This document shows positions 17,039 to 26,400 of a stretch of DNA of 64,000 nucleotides, piece by piece. This DNA is from an uncultured Pelagibacteraceae bacterium. GTDB lineage: Bacteria > Pseudomonadota > Alphaproteobacteria > Pelagibacterales > Pelagibacteraceae. Location of the stretch: NCBI GenBank assembly GCA_902634935.1, contig CACPMF010000002.1, forward strand, positions 1 to 64,000. The letters run 5' to 3'. The position numbers and the translations under genes were made by a program. Every line of letters starts with the position of its first letter. The stretch's first letter is position 1. The notes under the pieces are model-generated. The model saw nothing but the letters and a program-made list of their open reading frames with translations. It was not told where the DNA came from and ran no database searches.

Positions 17039-18880
17039 ATGTTCAAAAAATTAGTTTTACTGCCTAGAAAAACGAAAATAGTTTTATTAGTAATAATTGA
17101 TATTTTTCTATCGTTTGTGGCACACTATATGTCTGTTTTTTTAAGATATGAGAAACTATTTCTACTTAACTTTGAGCAGATAAAACCTTTTTTACTTGCC
17201 TTGTCTTTATATTTAATCATTTTTTTTTATTCTGGTATTTATGGAAATATTAATAGAGTAAATAATTCAAAGTATTTCTCAAAGTTAATAAGTATTTTCT
17301 TAATTTATGGAGTGATTTACTTTACATTGTTATTTATTATAAAATTTGAAAATTTTCCGAGGTCCTCTGGTATTATACAACCAATTATATTTTTTGTTTT
17401 CACTGTAATAACTAGAATCTTTTATTTATTTCTCATATCTGAAAACTTAAAAAATACCAATTCGAATTCTACAATAATAATTTTTACTAATTTAGATTTT
17501 ATAATTAATAATAATTATTCCTCCAGTTTATCATCTAATAACATATGTGCATATATTGATTTTACCAATAAAAATATAGACAGAAGAATTAACAATATTA
17601 AGATAGTCGGCTTATCTGAATTGGAACAAATTATAGGCAGATATGATATTTCAAACCTAATTATTCAAGATGAAAGTTTAAACGAAAAAGATAAAATTAA
17701 AATATTTAATAAAATAAAAGATAAACATATTAGATTCAAATTTATAAAAAAATTGAAAAATTTTAGTGAACAAGATGAAACATCTAAATTAGATATTAAT
17801 TTATTTTTAAAACGAAACATAAATACAAAAACAGGCGAGGTTAATACTCAAATAGTTAATAAAAATATACTAGTAACAGGTGCTGGAGGTAGTATAGGTC
17901 AGGAACTTTGTAATCAACTAGCACTTTTCAATCCAAGTAACTTAATATTATTAGACCATAGTGAATATAATTTATACAATGTAATAAAAAAATTAAAAAA
18001 AATACAAATTAAAGAAAATTTTAAAACAAAAATAATACCGATACTAGGGTGCATTAAAGATATAAGTGTGCTTAATGATATATTCAAAAAATATTCACCA
18101 GAAAAAGTATTTCACTCTGCAGCTTATAAACATGTTAATATTGTTGAAAAAAACCACATTGAAGCATTAAAAAATAATTTTTTTGGGACAATCAATCTGC
18201 TCGAATTATGTGAAAAATTTAAAACAAAAAACTTTGTACTTATTTCTACAGATAAATCTGTTAACCCAAGAAGCTTTATGGGTGCAACAAAAAGATTAGC
18301 TGAAATGGCTTTAGAATGCTATGCGGGTTTTACAAATCATACTATTTATAGTGCAGTAAGATTTGGAAATGTAATAGACTCATCAGGATCTGTTATTCCT
18401 CTTTTTAGAGAACAAATTAAATACGGAGGTCCAATCACAGTTACTCATCCTGACGTAAAAAGATATTTCATGCTGATCTCAGAGGCGGTCTCATTAGTTT
18501 TAAATGCTGACTATTTGTCAAAAGGGGGTGAAATATTTACTCTTAATATGGGTGATCAACATAAAATTTTAGATCTTGCAAAATTAATGATACGTAGTAG
18601 CGGACTACTTTTAAAGGATAACAACTATCCCGATGGAGATATTGAAATAAAGTATATTGGATTAAGTAAAGGAGAAAAGCTTGAGGAGGAACTAAACTAC
18701 GAGTCCAACAAATTAATGCAAACTGATAATCCAAATATCTATAAAACTAAAACAAATCCGATAAATATCAACGAATTTAAAAAAATTCAAAAAAAAATAG
18801 AAATGTTTTGTGATGAGGGTAAAGAAGGCCAAATTATTGATATTTATAAAAAAAATATTGAAGGGTTTAATATAAATTAA
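17039..18880 (+). CDS. Membrane NDP-sugar 4,6-dehydratase (WbpM/PglF/CapD family)
   Basis: A 613-residue protein with an N-terminal block of four membrane segments (about residues 10-145), a degenerate Rossmann domain, and a C-terminal SDR domain starting VTGAGGSIGQEL. The active-site signature STDKSVNPRSFMGATKRLAE has methionine where most SDRs have tyrosine, the hallmark of PglF/WbpM/FlaA1 UDP-GlcNAc 4,6-dehydratases. It would make the 4-keto-6-deoxy sugar that the nearby aminotransferases use. The gene ends on a TTAA that also gives the stop of the convergent gene. Confidence 0.92.
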   Translation: MFKKLVLLPRKTKIVLLVIIDIFLSFVAHYMSVFLRYEKLFLLNFEQIKPFLLALSLYLIIFFYSGIYGNINRVNNSKYFSKLISIFLIYGVIYFTLLFIIKFENFPRSSGIIQPIIFFVFTVITRIFYLFLISENLKNTNSNSTIIIFTNLDFIINNNYSSSLSSNNICAYIDFTNKNIDRRINNIKIVGLSELEQIIGRYDISNLIIQDESLNEKDKIKIFNKIKDKHIRFKFIKKLKNFSEQDETSKLDINLFLKRNINTKTGEVNTQIVNKNILVTGAGGSIGQELCNQLALFNPSNLILLDHSEYNLYNVIKKLKKIQIKENFKTKIIPILGCIKDISVLNDIFKKYSPEKVFHSAAYKHVNIVEKNHIEALKNNFFGTINLLELCEKFKTKNFVLISTDKSVNPRSFMGATKRLAEMALECYAGFTNHTIYSAVRFGNVIDSSGSVIPLFREQIKYGGPITVTHPDVKRYFMLISEAVSLVLNADYLSKGGEIFTLNMGDQHKILDLAKLMIRSSGLLLKDNNYPDGDIEIKYIGLSKGEKLEEELNYESNKLMQTDNPNIYKTKTNPININEFKKIQKKIEMFCDEGKEGQIIDIYKKNIEGFNIN

Positions 18881-19974
18881 TTTACTCTAAAAAATTTTAA
18901 TAGACTTTTTTTTATTAAATTCATATTTTCTGGTGTACTTATTGATATCCGAACATAATCATTCATGAATTTAAGATGGCCAAGATCTCTAATGTAAATG
19001 CCTTTTTGCTCCATATACCGCAAAAGTCTCACTTTTTTTTTAGTTTTCAATAAAACAAAATTTGCTGGTGTGTTGATTACATTTATTTTTTTTTTATTCA
19101 AATCACTTACAAATTTATATTTAGTTTTCTGAATTATTTTAATTTTTTTAATGTAATAAGATAAATTTTTGAGTGTTTCTATTCCAGCTATTTGCGCAAT
19201 CGAATTAATAGATTTATGATTTTTGTATTTATTTAAAGTATTAATAATTTGTTTTGAGGAAATACAATATCCTAATCTTAATGATGCTAGTCCAAAACAT
19301 TTAGAAAATGTTTTCATAATAATAAGATTTTGTACCTTATTGAGTGTATATTTATTTGCTAAACTTTCTTCTCCTGAATATTCAGAGTAAGCTTCATCTA
19401 CTATAAACAACGTTCTAGGAAATAATTTCAATATTTTAATAATTTCATCTCTTTTAAAATGATTACCAGTAGGATTATTAGGATTGCATATGTAAAAAAT
19501 TGCTGGTTTTATAATTTTTAATTCATAAATTAATTCTTCTATTTTAAAGCTAAAAATATTTTTAGGAAAAACTAACTTAAGATTTGCATCATTTAGAACA
19601 CACTCAATTCTAAATTGATCATACGTAGGTGACAAAATTCCAACTTTATTTTTGCTTTTTATGAAAGTTTTTGCAATTTGATCAAGACCAGAGTCTGATC
19701 CTGCAAATAAACAAATATTTAATTCACTTACTTTTATATATTTACTAATTTTGTTGATAAGTTCTCTTGGATAGGTATTTGGGTACCAATTTAAGTTGTA
19801 AGTATCTGAACTTATTGATTTTCGAATTTTATTAAGAACATTTTTACAAGGTTTGTATGGAAATTCATTCCAGTCAACTTTAATAAATTTTTTTTTGTTC
19901 TTTTTGTTATAAATTGCTTGCGAAGTTAATGGATATGGTTTGTCCACAATTTTTTTTTTAAAAAAATTTTTCAT
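18877..19974 (-). CDS. HisC-like class I/II PLP aminotransferase
   Basis: A protein of about 365 residues resembling histidinol-phosphate aminotransferase and CobD-type enzymes. CNPNNPTGNHF, VDEAYSEYSG and MKTFSKCFGLASLRLGY mark the fold-type I active site, the last one with the Schiff-base lysine (TFSK). The ATG at 19974 is chosen; an in-frame TTG at 20007 would lengthen the overlap with the HAD gene to 50 bases. Core hisC is not expected here, and the neighbours (HAD phosphatase and Asn-synthase-like gene) suggest a small dedicated pathway whose product is unknown. Confidence 0.8.
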   Translation of the reverse strand: MKNFFKKKIVDKPYPLTSQAIYNKKNKKKFIKVDWNEFPYKPCKNVLNKIRKSISSDTYNLNWYPNTYPRELINKISKYIKVSELNICLFAGSDSGLDQIAKTFIKSKNKVGILSPTYDQFRIECVLNDANLKLVFPKNIFSFKIEELIYELKIIKPAIFYICNPNNPTGNHFKRDEIIKILKLFPRTLFIVDEAYSEYSGEESLANKYTLNKVQNLIIMKTFSKCFGLASLRLGYCISSKQIINTLNKYKNHKSINSIAQIAGIETLKNLSYYIKKIKIIQKTKYKFVSDLNKKKINVINTPANFVLLKTKKKVRLLRYMEQKGIYIRDLGHLKFMNDYVRISISTPENMNLIKKSLLKFFRVN

Positions 19975-20431
19975 ATATGTTGATAGCTTTTTTCCAATTT
20001 CCATCAAATAAAATAAACTTAATTTTAAGTCTTTTTAGTTTTTGAATAAATCTTGTCATCTTTTTTGGAGCATTGTTGAAGTAGTCATATTTCATATCAT
20101 CTATAAAAAGTCCAACATCATTTGATTTCAAAATTCTGATTTTTTTTTCATGAGAATCAACAAGATAGAGCCTCTCATTAGGCAATTTTTTTTTTTTCAG
20201 CCAAGCTTTTGTCACATCAAATAATTTTTTTGGTCTGGCTGATAACCAATTAATTTCATATTTTTTAGATATTAGCTTAATTGCCTCTCTTGAGTGATTA
20301 ATTATTCTGTCATTTAAAATTAATTTCTCGTTATTTAAAATCTTATGCATATTTTTACCATTAAAGTGTTTTCTTATTCTTAAATATTGGTCAGCTACAG
20401 TATTATCAATATCGCAAAAAACTTTTTTCAT
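19958..20431 (-). CDS. HAD-superfamily phosphatase-like protein
   Basis: A 157-residue HAD protein. Motif I is DIDNTVADQY at residues 6-15 with both catalytic aspartates, motif II is the serine in INWLSARPKK, a lysine lies in the middle, and motif IV is GLFIDDMKYD. There is almost no cap domain, so it should act on an accessible phosphate. It lies between the HisC-like aminotransferase (17-base overlap at least) and the Asn-synthase-like gene, so a role in the same pathway is likely. Substrate unknown. Confidence 0.75.
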   Translation of the reverse strand: MKKVFCDIDNTVADQYLRIRKHFNGKNMHKILNNEKLILNDRIINHSREAIKLISKKYEINWLSARPKKLFDVTKAWLKKKKLPNERLYLVDSHEKKIRILKSNDVGLFIDDMKYDYFNNAPKKMTRFIQKLKRLKIKFILFDGNWKKAINIYEKFF

Positions 20432-20434
20432 GAA

Positions 20435-21928
20435 TTAAATTTTTAAGTTATTCTCGTTTTTGAAAATAATAAAATTTAAAAATCTCAAATAAAACCAGTG
20501 GTGATTTTTTTTAATTTTTTTTATCTTTAGGAAATAAATAATTTTTTTAATATTAAATAATTTATCTATTTCACCATTAAGTTCCTTCTTTAATACTTTG
20601 ATAAAAAAAAGTCTATATTTTAGACAAAAATTTTCATAAATAAATGGAAGATTTTTGTGTTTATATTTCTTCGTTTTATTCATCTCATCTAAATAAAATT
20701 TATCATTTTTTACTAATTTTTTGTAAATTTCCCAAAATGGAAAATTTTTATTTTTTTTGAGATAATTAAAATTGTAATTCAAGATATTTGAATTGTGAAT
20801 AATTGCAATCTTACTCATTTTGTGGTCATTTAAAAAAACTGATTTGTAAAATTGGTTTTTAACTGCCCTATCATATAAATAAAATTTTTCGATCATGTAT
20901 CTTCCGTAAACCTTATCTAATCTAGCTAAACTTTGATTTAAAACTAAATTACTTAAAGGAATATTCTTAAAATATTCATTAACTACATTTGGTGGTGTAG
21001 TATATTTTTTTTTTAAATCTTTTTTGTTTTTAATTTTTTTTCTTAGAAATTCAAATAAAGAAAAATCAAAAAAAAACTCTTTATTTTTCTTTGCCATGGA
21101 TGAATGAAATTTATACTGTGGAAAGCATGCAATCGTACTAAGTCCACTTAACCTATCACTGATTTTCTTTATCTCTTCAATACTTGGGTATATCTTACTT
21201 TCTTTTAATACAAAGTTAATTTTACTGAAAATTTTTATACTTCTAGCATTTGCCCTTTTTACTTCGTTAGAGTTAATATTCCCAAAAGTTGCAGTAAAAA
21301 ATTTATGTTTTTTTAGTGATTTTTTAATTAATAATGATCCCAAAAGTGAGTCGTTCCCAGAGGTTAGTCCAATATACAATTTATCAGCTTGAATAAATTT
21401 GCCTATTTTTTTAATTTCTTTATCAAATAAATTTAAATAGTTTGAATCACTAAATTTTCCTTTTTTAATATAAAATATTTCATAATTGTGTTTGTAAATT
21501 TTTAATTTATTTTTAATAATTTTAATTTTAGAATTTGGATTAATTGTCTTGATGTCTTTATAAATACTTTCTTTAGTGCATGGTAAATACCCCCACATAA
21601 AATATTCATAAAGCTTATCTAAATTAATCCTTACTGTATCAATTCGATTAATCCATTTTACAGAATTTGATATTACTATTTCGTTATTTTTATTTGTTTT
21701 AATAAAAAGTGGATAGGTACCAAATTTATCATTAATTATTTCAATAGAATTTTTTTTTTTATCAATTAATAAATATTCACCTTTTAATAACTTTTTATCT
21801 CTATATATGTAACCAAATATAAACTTTTTTAATTTATCAATTTTTTTAAATGATGATTTGGTATTTTTAACAAATAACTCAGTTTTCTCTTTTTTTATAG
21901 TTACTAGAAAGTCAGAAATTTGTTGCAT
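20435..21928 (-). CDS. Asparagine-synthase-like protein without glutaminase cysteine
   Basis: A 497-residue protein with the layout of AsnB but degenerate. The N-terminal third keeps remnants of a class II amidotransferase domain (NDKFGTYPLFIK, IVISNSVKWI), yet the protein begins MQQIS, without Cys2, so glutamine hydrolysis is unlikely. The PP-loop is LTSGNDS in place of SSGVDS, so adenylation chemistry is plausible. It probably forms an amide or other AMP-activated bond using another nitrogen donor. It heads a minus-strand trio with the HAD and HisC-like genes, 3 bases apart or overlapping. Confidence 0.72.
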   Translation of the reverse strand: MQQISDFLVTIKKEKTELFVKNTKSSFKKIDKLKKFIFGYIYRDKKLLKGEYLLIDKKKNSIEIINDKFGTYPLFIKTNKNNEIVISNSVKWINRIDTVRINLDKLYEYFMWGYLPCTKESIYKDIKTINPNSKIKIIKNKLKIYKHNYEIFYIKKGKFSDSNYLNLFDKEIKKIGKFIQADKLYIGLTSGNDSLLGSLLIKKSLKKHKFFTATFGNINSNEVKRANARSIKIFSKINFVLKESKIYPSIEEIKKISDRLSGLSTIACFPQYKFHSSMAKKNKEFFFDFSLFEFLRKKIKNKKDLKKKYTTPPNVVNEYFKNIPLSNLVLNQSLARLDKVYGRYMIEKFYLYDRAVKNQFYKSVFLNDHKMSKIAIIHNSNILNYNFNYLKKNKNFPFWEIYKKLVKNDKFYLDEMNKTKKYKHKNLPFIYENFCLKYRLFFIKVLKKELNGEIDKLFNIKKIIYFLKIKKIKKNHHWFYLRFLNFIIFKNENNLKI

Positions 21929-21995
21929 TTTAAAATAACAATTATCATAAGATCAGCTTATTGAAATACAAAAAAAATATAATTTAGGTTTGCTT

Positions 21996-23075
21996 ATGAC
22001 AAAAATTGCATATGTGGGTATGTCATCTAAATTGAATGCACCAGGTGATAGACGAAGATTTTCTGGTTATGCAAAATCAAGACTTATAAAGATTGAGAAA
22101 TTTAACGAAAAAAAAAAATATGATTTAATAGTTTTATCCCAGATGGCAGATTTAAGTTTTTTCTTAAATTATAACAAAAAAAATTCCAAAATAATTTTCG
22201 ATTTTGTAGATGCGTACTTAAATGAAGAATTCTCTTTTAAAAAAATTTTTAGGGGCATTGTAAAGTATTTAACTTTTCAAAATAGGTTTCTTTATCTTAA
22301 TTATTCAAGTTTATTAAAAAGAATATGCAGTAAATCAGATTACGTAATATGCACGACAAATTCTCAGAAAAAAGAAATTCTTAAATATTCAAAAAATGTG
22401 GAAATAATATTAGATGCACAGGACGATGATTTTATAAAAGATTATAAATTTGAACACACATTAGGTAAAAAAAATAAAAAATTAAATATTTTGTGGGAAG
22501 GACAACCAGGAAATATAAAATCCCTCAAAGCAATTTCAGATTTATTCAAATTCTATTTAAATAGGAATTTAATAAATCTTCATTTATTAACAGATTTTAA
22601 ATATAATTTATTATCTGGGACAAATTTAAAAGGTAATACAAAAAAGCTAACATATTCAATTTTGGGAACAAAAAAAAATATTTATTTTCATAAATGGAAT
22701 AAAAATAATTTGAATAAAATGAGTAAAATATGTGATATTGGTATATTACCGATTGTTAATTTCAAAAAAGGGATATACGCAAACAAGCCAGCAAATAAAA
22801 TACATTTAATGTGGAAACTTGGATTGCCAGTGTTATCAAGTCCAAGCGCAGCTAATAAATTTTCGATTTTATCATCAAAGATAAACCTTGTTTGTAAAAA
22901 TAAATACGAATGGAAAAATAAAATAGATTTTTTTATTAAGAAAAAGAATGAAAATAAAATATTAATTAAAAAAATTGGTAAAAAATTGAGAAATTATGCT
23001 TATGCAAATTATTCAAATAATATTATTTTTAACAAATGGGATAAAGTTTTAAAAAATTTAAATATTAAATTTTGA
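21996..23075 (+). CDS. Putative family 4-like glycosyltransferase
   Basis: About 359 residues from the ATG at 21996; a TTG two codons earlier is also in frame. The N-terminus (MTKIAYVGMSSKLNAPGDRR) and the later ILWEGQPGNIKSLKAISDLF with DIGILPI and KPANKIHLMWKLGLPVLSS follow the GT-B plan: acceptor domain, then a donor domain with the loop where GT4 enzymes bind the nucleotide sugar. The canonical E-x7-E is not obvious, so family membership is tentative. Its 3' end overlaps the convergent Wzz-like gene by 18 bases. Confidence 0.62.
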   Translation: MTKIAYVGMSSKLNAPGDRRRFSGYAKSRLIKIEKFNEKKKYDLIVLSQMADLSFFLNYNKKNSKIIFDFVDAYLNEEFSFKKIFRGIVKYLTFQNRFLYLNYSSLLKRICSKSDYVICTTNSQKKEILKYSKNVEIILDAQDDDFIKDYKFEHTLGKKNKKLNILWEGQPGNIKSLKAISDLFKFYLNRNLINLHLLTDFKYNLLSGTNLKGNTKKLTYSILGTKKNIYFHKWNKNNLNKMSKICDIGILPIVNFKKGIYANKPANKIHLMWKLGLPVLSSPSAANKFSILSSKINLVCKNKYEWKNKIDFFIKKKNENKILIKKIGKKLRNYAYANYSNNIIFNKWDKVLKNLNIKF

Positions 23076-24104
23076 ATATTGTCTTAAAAACAAAATTACT
23101 AAATAAGTACTTAAAACCGAAAAAAAACAAGATAAAAAAAACTTTAGTGTTTTTGAAATTGACTTGTCTTTTATTTTCGTGTCTTCAACTGTCCAAAAGT
23201 TCTCAAAATTATTCATATCTAAATCATTTTTACTTGAAAGGAGGTTTGTATTACTAATTTTTTTTAAATTATTTTCAGAGTAAAGTAAAATTTTATTTAT
23301 TATTTGGTTAAACTTTGTTATTTCAAATAGTCTTTTATGTTCTTCATTTTTTAAAAAACTATAACTTAGAAATGGCAAATTTACTCCTGTCAAATTTTCT
23401 AACTCCTCCATTTTTTCACTGAATAAATTAATTAATTTTAAATAATTTGTCATTTGAGAAATTTCATTATTACCAATCAAAAGTGATATTTCTTTTTTTA
23501 AATTTTCAAGCTCATTAAGAATTTCAAATATCTTAAGAGACCGCTCATCTATATTTTTAGATTTTAAATCTAATTCAAATAAATAATTATAGTTTAATCT
23601 ATTGAGATCTTTTGTAAGCAATATAGGAAAAAATAAAACATTTTCATTATAATTATCTTGTAATATATTATACTTATCATTATTAAAAATTAGCCATAAA
23701 AGACTTACTGGTTGATATTGATACTTTTCTTTAATTTTTTTTAAAATTTTACCTTCGAGGTATTTTGATTTTGTATTCATTAGGTTCTTTACTTGTATAT
23801 TTACTTCCTCAGCAGATAATTTGTTTGAAAAATAAATAAAATTTAAATATGTGTTGTAATTATAGACTTCATAATCAATTTCACTTATTTTATCACTTTG
23901 AAAACTTGAAAAGATAGCTTCAAAAATAAATGTTTCAAGTTCATCGTTGACAGCAATATTTATTTCATCGTTAATTTTAACATTTGTTGAATAAAAATTG
24001 CGTGTTGGGATTATATTATCTAAAATGATAAAAAATATTATTAAATGAATTATAAATAAGACAATAATGAAAAATTTACTAATATAATTATTTATTTTTA
24101 TCAT
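23058..24104 (-). CDS. Wzz-like chain-length determinant candidate
   Basis: A 348-residue protein with one membrane segment near residues 9-31 (FFIIVLFIIHLIIFFIILD) and a second near 323-343 (FFLSCFFSVLSTYLVILFL), enclosing about 290 mostly helical, charged residues. Two flanking membrane helices with a large periplasmic part is the topology of Wzz polysaccharide co-polymerases, which set O-antigen length. The proline-rich motif usually seen before the second helix is not evident. The assignment rests on topology and neighbours, including the polymerase-like gene at 25180. Confidence 0.5.
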   Translation of the reverse strand: MIKINNYISKFFIIVLFIIHLIIFFIILDNIIPTRNFYSTNVKINDEINIAVNDELETFIFEAIFSSFQSDKISEIDYEVYNYNTYLNFIYFSNKLSAEEVNIQVKNLMNTKSKYLEGKILKKIKEKYQYQPVSLLWLIFNNDKYNILQDNYNENVLFFPILLTKDLNRLNYNYLFELDLKSKNIDERSLKIFEILNELENLKKEISLLIGNNEISQMTNYLKLINLFSEKMEELENLTGVNLPFLSYSFLKNEEHKRLFEITKFNQIINKILLYSENNLKKISNTNLLSSKNDLDMNNFENFWTVEDTKIKDKSISKTLKFFLSCFFSVLSTYLVILFLRQYSKFNI

Positions 24105-24175
24105 TAAATTAATTTAAAAATAATTTTTTTAGTGTATTACAATTAAGTTCTTATATTAATATTAAAAAAATTACT

Positions 24176-25174
24176 ATGTATCTAATTACTGGTGGACTAG
24201 GATTTATTGGTTTCAATTTTGTTAAATTGTGCTTAAAAAAAAAAATTAAATTTGTCGTTTTAGATGCAGGAACTTATGCCGCTAATGACAAAATAAAGTT
24301 TTTAAAAGCCTCAAGTGTTAAATTTTATAAGACTAGGATAGGAAATAAAGGAAAAGTAACAAAAATCCTTCAAAAATATCAAATAAAAGCAATTATCAAT
24401 TTTGCAGCTGAAACCCATGTTGACAATTCCATAAGTAATCCCTCAATTTTTATAAAAACAAATATAATTGAGTTTTACAACCTGCTACAAACATCAAAAA
24501 TATTTTTCAATAAACTAAGCAAAAATGATAAAAAAAATTTTAGATTTTTAAACATCAGCACTGATGAAACATTTGGATCCTTACGTTCGAATGAAAAAAA
24601 ATTTACTGAAAAATCAAAATTTTACCCAAATAATCCTTACTCGGCCTCAAAAAGTGCTGGAGATTTAATAGCAAGAGCTTGGTGTAAAACTTTTGATTTA
24701 CCAATTATAACTACTAACTGTAGTAACAATTATGGCAGATATCAAAATATAGAAAAATTAATTCCAAAAATAATCACAAACGCATTATCAAACTTAGCTA
24801 TTCCAATTTATGGCGATGGAAAAAATACTAGGGATTGGATACATGTTGAGGATCATTGTCTTGCAATTTATAAAATTGTTAGATCTGGAAAAGTTGGACA
24901 AACATATAATATTGGTGGTTCCAATGAAATACAAAATATTAAGTTAGCAAAATTAATCTGTAAAATTTTAGATAATATTTATCCAAAAAAAGACAAATCT
25001 TCTTACACTACACAAATTAAATTTGTATCAGATAGAAAAGCACACGATCATAGATATGCTATCAATTCAAAAAAAATAAAAACAGAGCTTAATTGGCGAA
25101 CAAAAATAAAATTTAATGAAGGAATTAAAGATACAGTTCAGTTCTATATGAATCATTTAATTAAAAAAATTTAA
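24176..25174 (+). CDS. rfbB: dTDP-glucose 4,6-dehydratase
   Basis: A 332-residue SDR enzyme that converts dTDP-glucose to dTDP-4-keto-6-deoxyglucose. GGLGFIGFNF binds NAD, FAAETHVDNSI is the RfbB-specific segment, NISTDETFGSL contains the Thr-Asp-Glu catalytic triad, and NPYSASKSAGD supplies the Tyr-x3-Lys pair. Length is normal (about 330-360). Together with rfbA and rfbC downstream it forms most of the dTDP-rhamnose pathway, but rfbD is not seen. About 70 bases separate it from the divergent Wzz-like gene. Confidence 0.93.
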   Translation: MYLITGGLGFIGFNFVKLCLKKKIKFVVLDAGTYAANDKIKFLKASSVKFYKTRIGNKGKVTKILQKYQIKAIINFAAETHVDNSISNPSIFIKTNIIEFYNLLQTSKIFFNKLSKNDKKNFRFLNISTDETFGSLRSNEKKFTEKSKFYPNNPYSASKSAGDLIARAWCKTFDLPIITTNCSNNYGRYQNIEKLIPKIITNALSNLAIPIYGDGKNTRDWIHVEDHCLAIYKIVRSGKVGQTYNIGGSNEIQNIKLAKLICKILDNIYPKKDKSSYTTQIKFVSDRKAHDHRYAINSKKIKTELNWRTKIKFNEGIKDTVQFYMNHLIKKI

Positions 25175-25179
25175 GTTTG

Positions 25180-26400
25180 ATGAAATCATACGCTAAATTA
25201 TTGAGTCCCTTTATATATCTGTTACCTGTAGCTTTGATTAGTGGTCCATTTTTTTCTGATCTTTTTATTTCAATTATAACTCTAGCAATATTGCCAATAA
25301 TTATTAAAAATTATAGAGTCTATATTCTTTCAAATGTTTCAAAACTATTTTTTATATTTTTTATTTTACTATGTGTATCAGCTATATTTTCAGATTTTTT
25401 AAACGAAACATATAAAAGCTCTTTTTTTTATTTTAGATTTTTTATCTATTCTTTGGCTATAGTTTATATTCTGGAAAATAACCAAGATTTTATAAAAGTA
25501 ATTACATATATAATTTTAGCTACACTTTTTGTTTTGACTACAGACGCTTTACTTCAGTTCATCTTTCAGAAAAATTATTTAACAGGTGAAAAATTATTAG
25601 ATTATAAAAGAATAACAGGCCTTTTTGGTGATGAAAAAATTTTAGGAAGTTACGTTATACGTATTTTGCCTCTTACAATTTATTTGATGTTAAAAAATAA
25701 TTTTAAAAATACAACAATCTTTTTTTTATCACTTTATTTTTCTACATGCATATTCGTATCAGGCGAAAGAACTTCAGTTTTACTATTTACAATTTTTCTA
25801 TTTATTTTATTTTTCGCTTTTAAAATTGAAATCAAACATAAATTAGTATTTGTAACATCTATGTTCCTAATATTTATTTTGACATTAATATATTCTCAAA
25901 ATTTATTTGATCGACTCTTTTATGAAACTTTTAGCGATATGATTGAGGTAGATGATAAAGGAAATCTTAATTTATATTTTTTTTCAAAAGGTCATACTTT
26001 AATGTATTTAACTTCACTGAATATTTTTTTTGAGAACCCCATGTTTGGAACTGGTCCAAAATCATTTAGATTTTTGTGTATGGATGAATTTTATAATATT
26101 TCACAAAGCTATTTAGCTTGCAGTACTCATCCACATAATTATTATTTTCAGCTCTTGGCTGAAACGGGTATATTAGGTTTTAGTTTTATCGTTTTTTGTT
26201 TAATCTTCTTAGTTTATTCTTTTATTAAACATTACAAAAATTCAAAAAATACCCCTCCACATCTATTATTATTAGTTGGATTAATTATTAATTTATTTCC
26301 ATTTGCTCCTACAGGTAATTTTTTTAACAATTGGATGAGTATAATTATTTATTTTCCTGTAGGATTTTTAATTTATGAGTTAAAACTTTTAAAAAAATGA
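25180..26400 (+). CDS. O-antigen ligase/polymerase family membrane protein (Wzy/WaaL-like)
   Basis: About 406 residues with roughly ten to twelve membrane segments. The large periplasmic loop near residues 255-320 contains NIFFENPMFGTGPKSFRF and STHPHNYYFQLLAETGILG, the HxxxxxxxxxGxxG-type Wzy_C signature with the conserved histidine. This family polymerises O-antigen or ligates it to lipid A core. The ATG at 25180 is preferred to the TTG at 25177. It overlaps rfbA by 4 bases. Which of the two functions applies cannot be read from sequence. Confidence 0.83.
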   Translation: MKSYAKLLSPFIYLLPVALISGPFFSDLFISIITLAILPIIIKNYRVYILSNVSKLFFIFFILLCVSAIFSDFLNETYKSSFFYFRFFIYSLAIVYILENNQDFIKVITYIILATLFVLTTDALLQFIFQKNYLTGEKLLDYKRITGLFGDEKILGSYVIRILPLTIYLMLKNNFKNTTIFFLSLYFSTCIFVSGERTSVLLFTIFLFILFFAFKIEIKHKLVFVTSMFLIFILTLIYSQNLFDRLFYETFSDMIEVDDKGNLNLYFFSKGHTLMYLTSLNIFFENPMFGTGPKSFRFLCMDEFYNISQSYLACSTHPHNYYFQLLAETGILGFSFIVFCLIFLVYSFIKHYKNSKNTPPHLLLLVGLIINLFPFAPTGNFFNNWMSIIIYFPVGFLIYELKLLKK

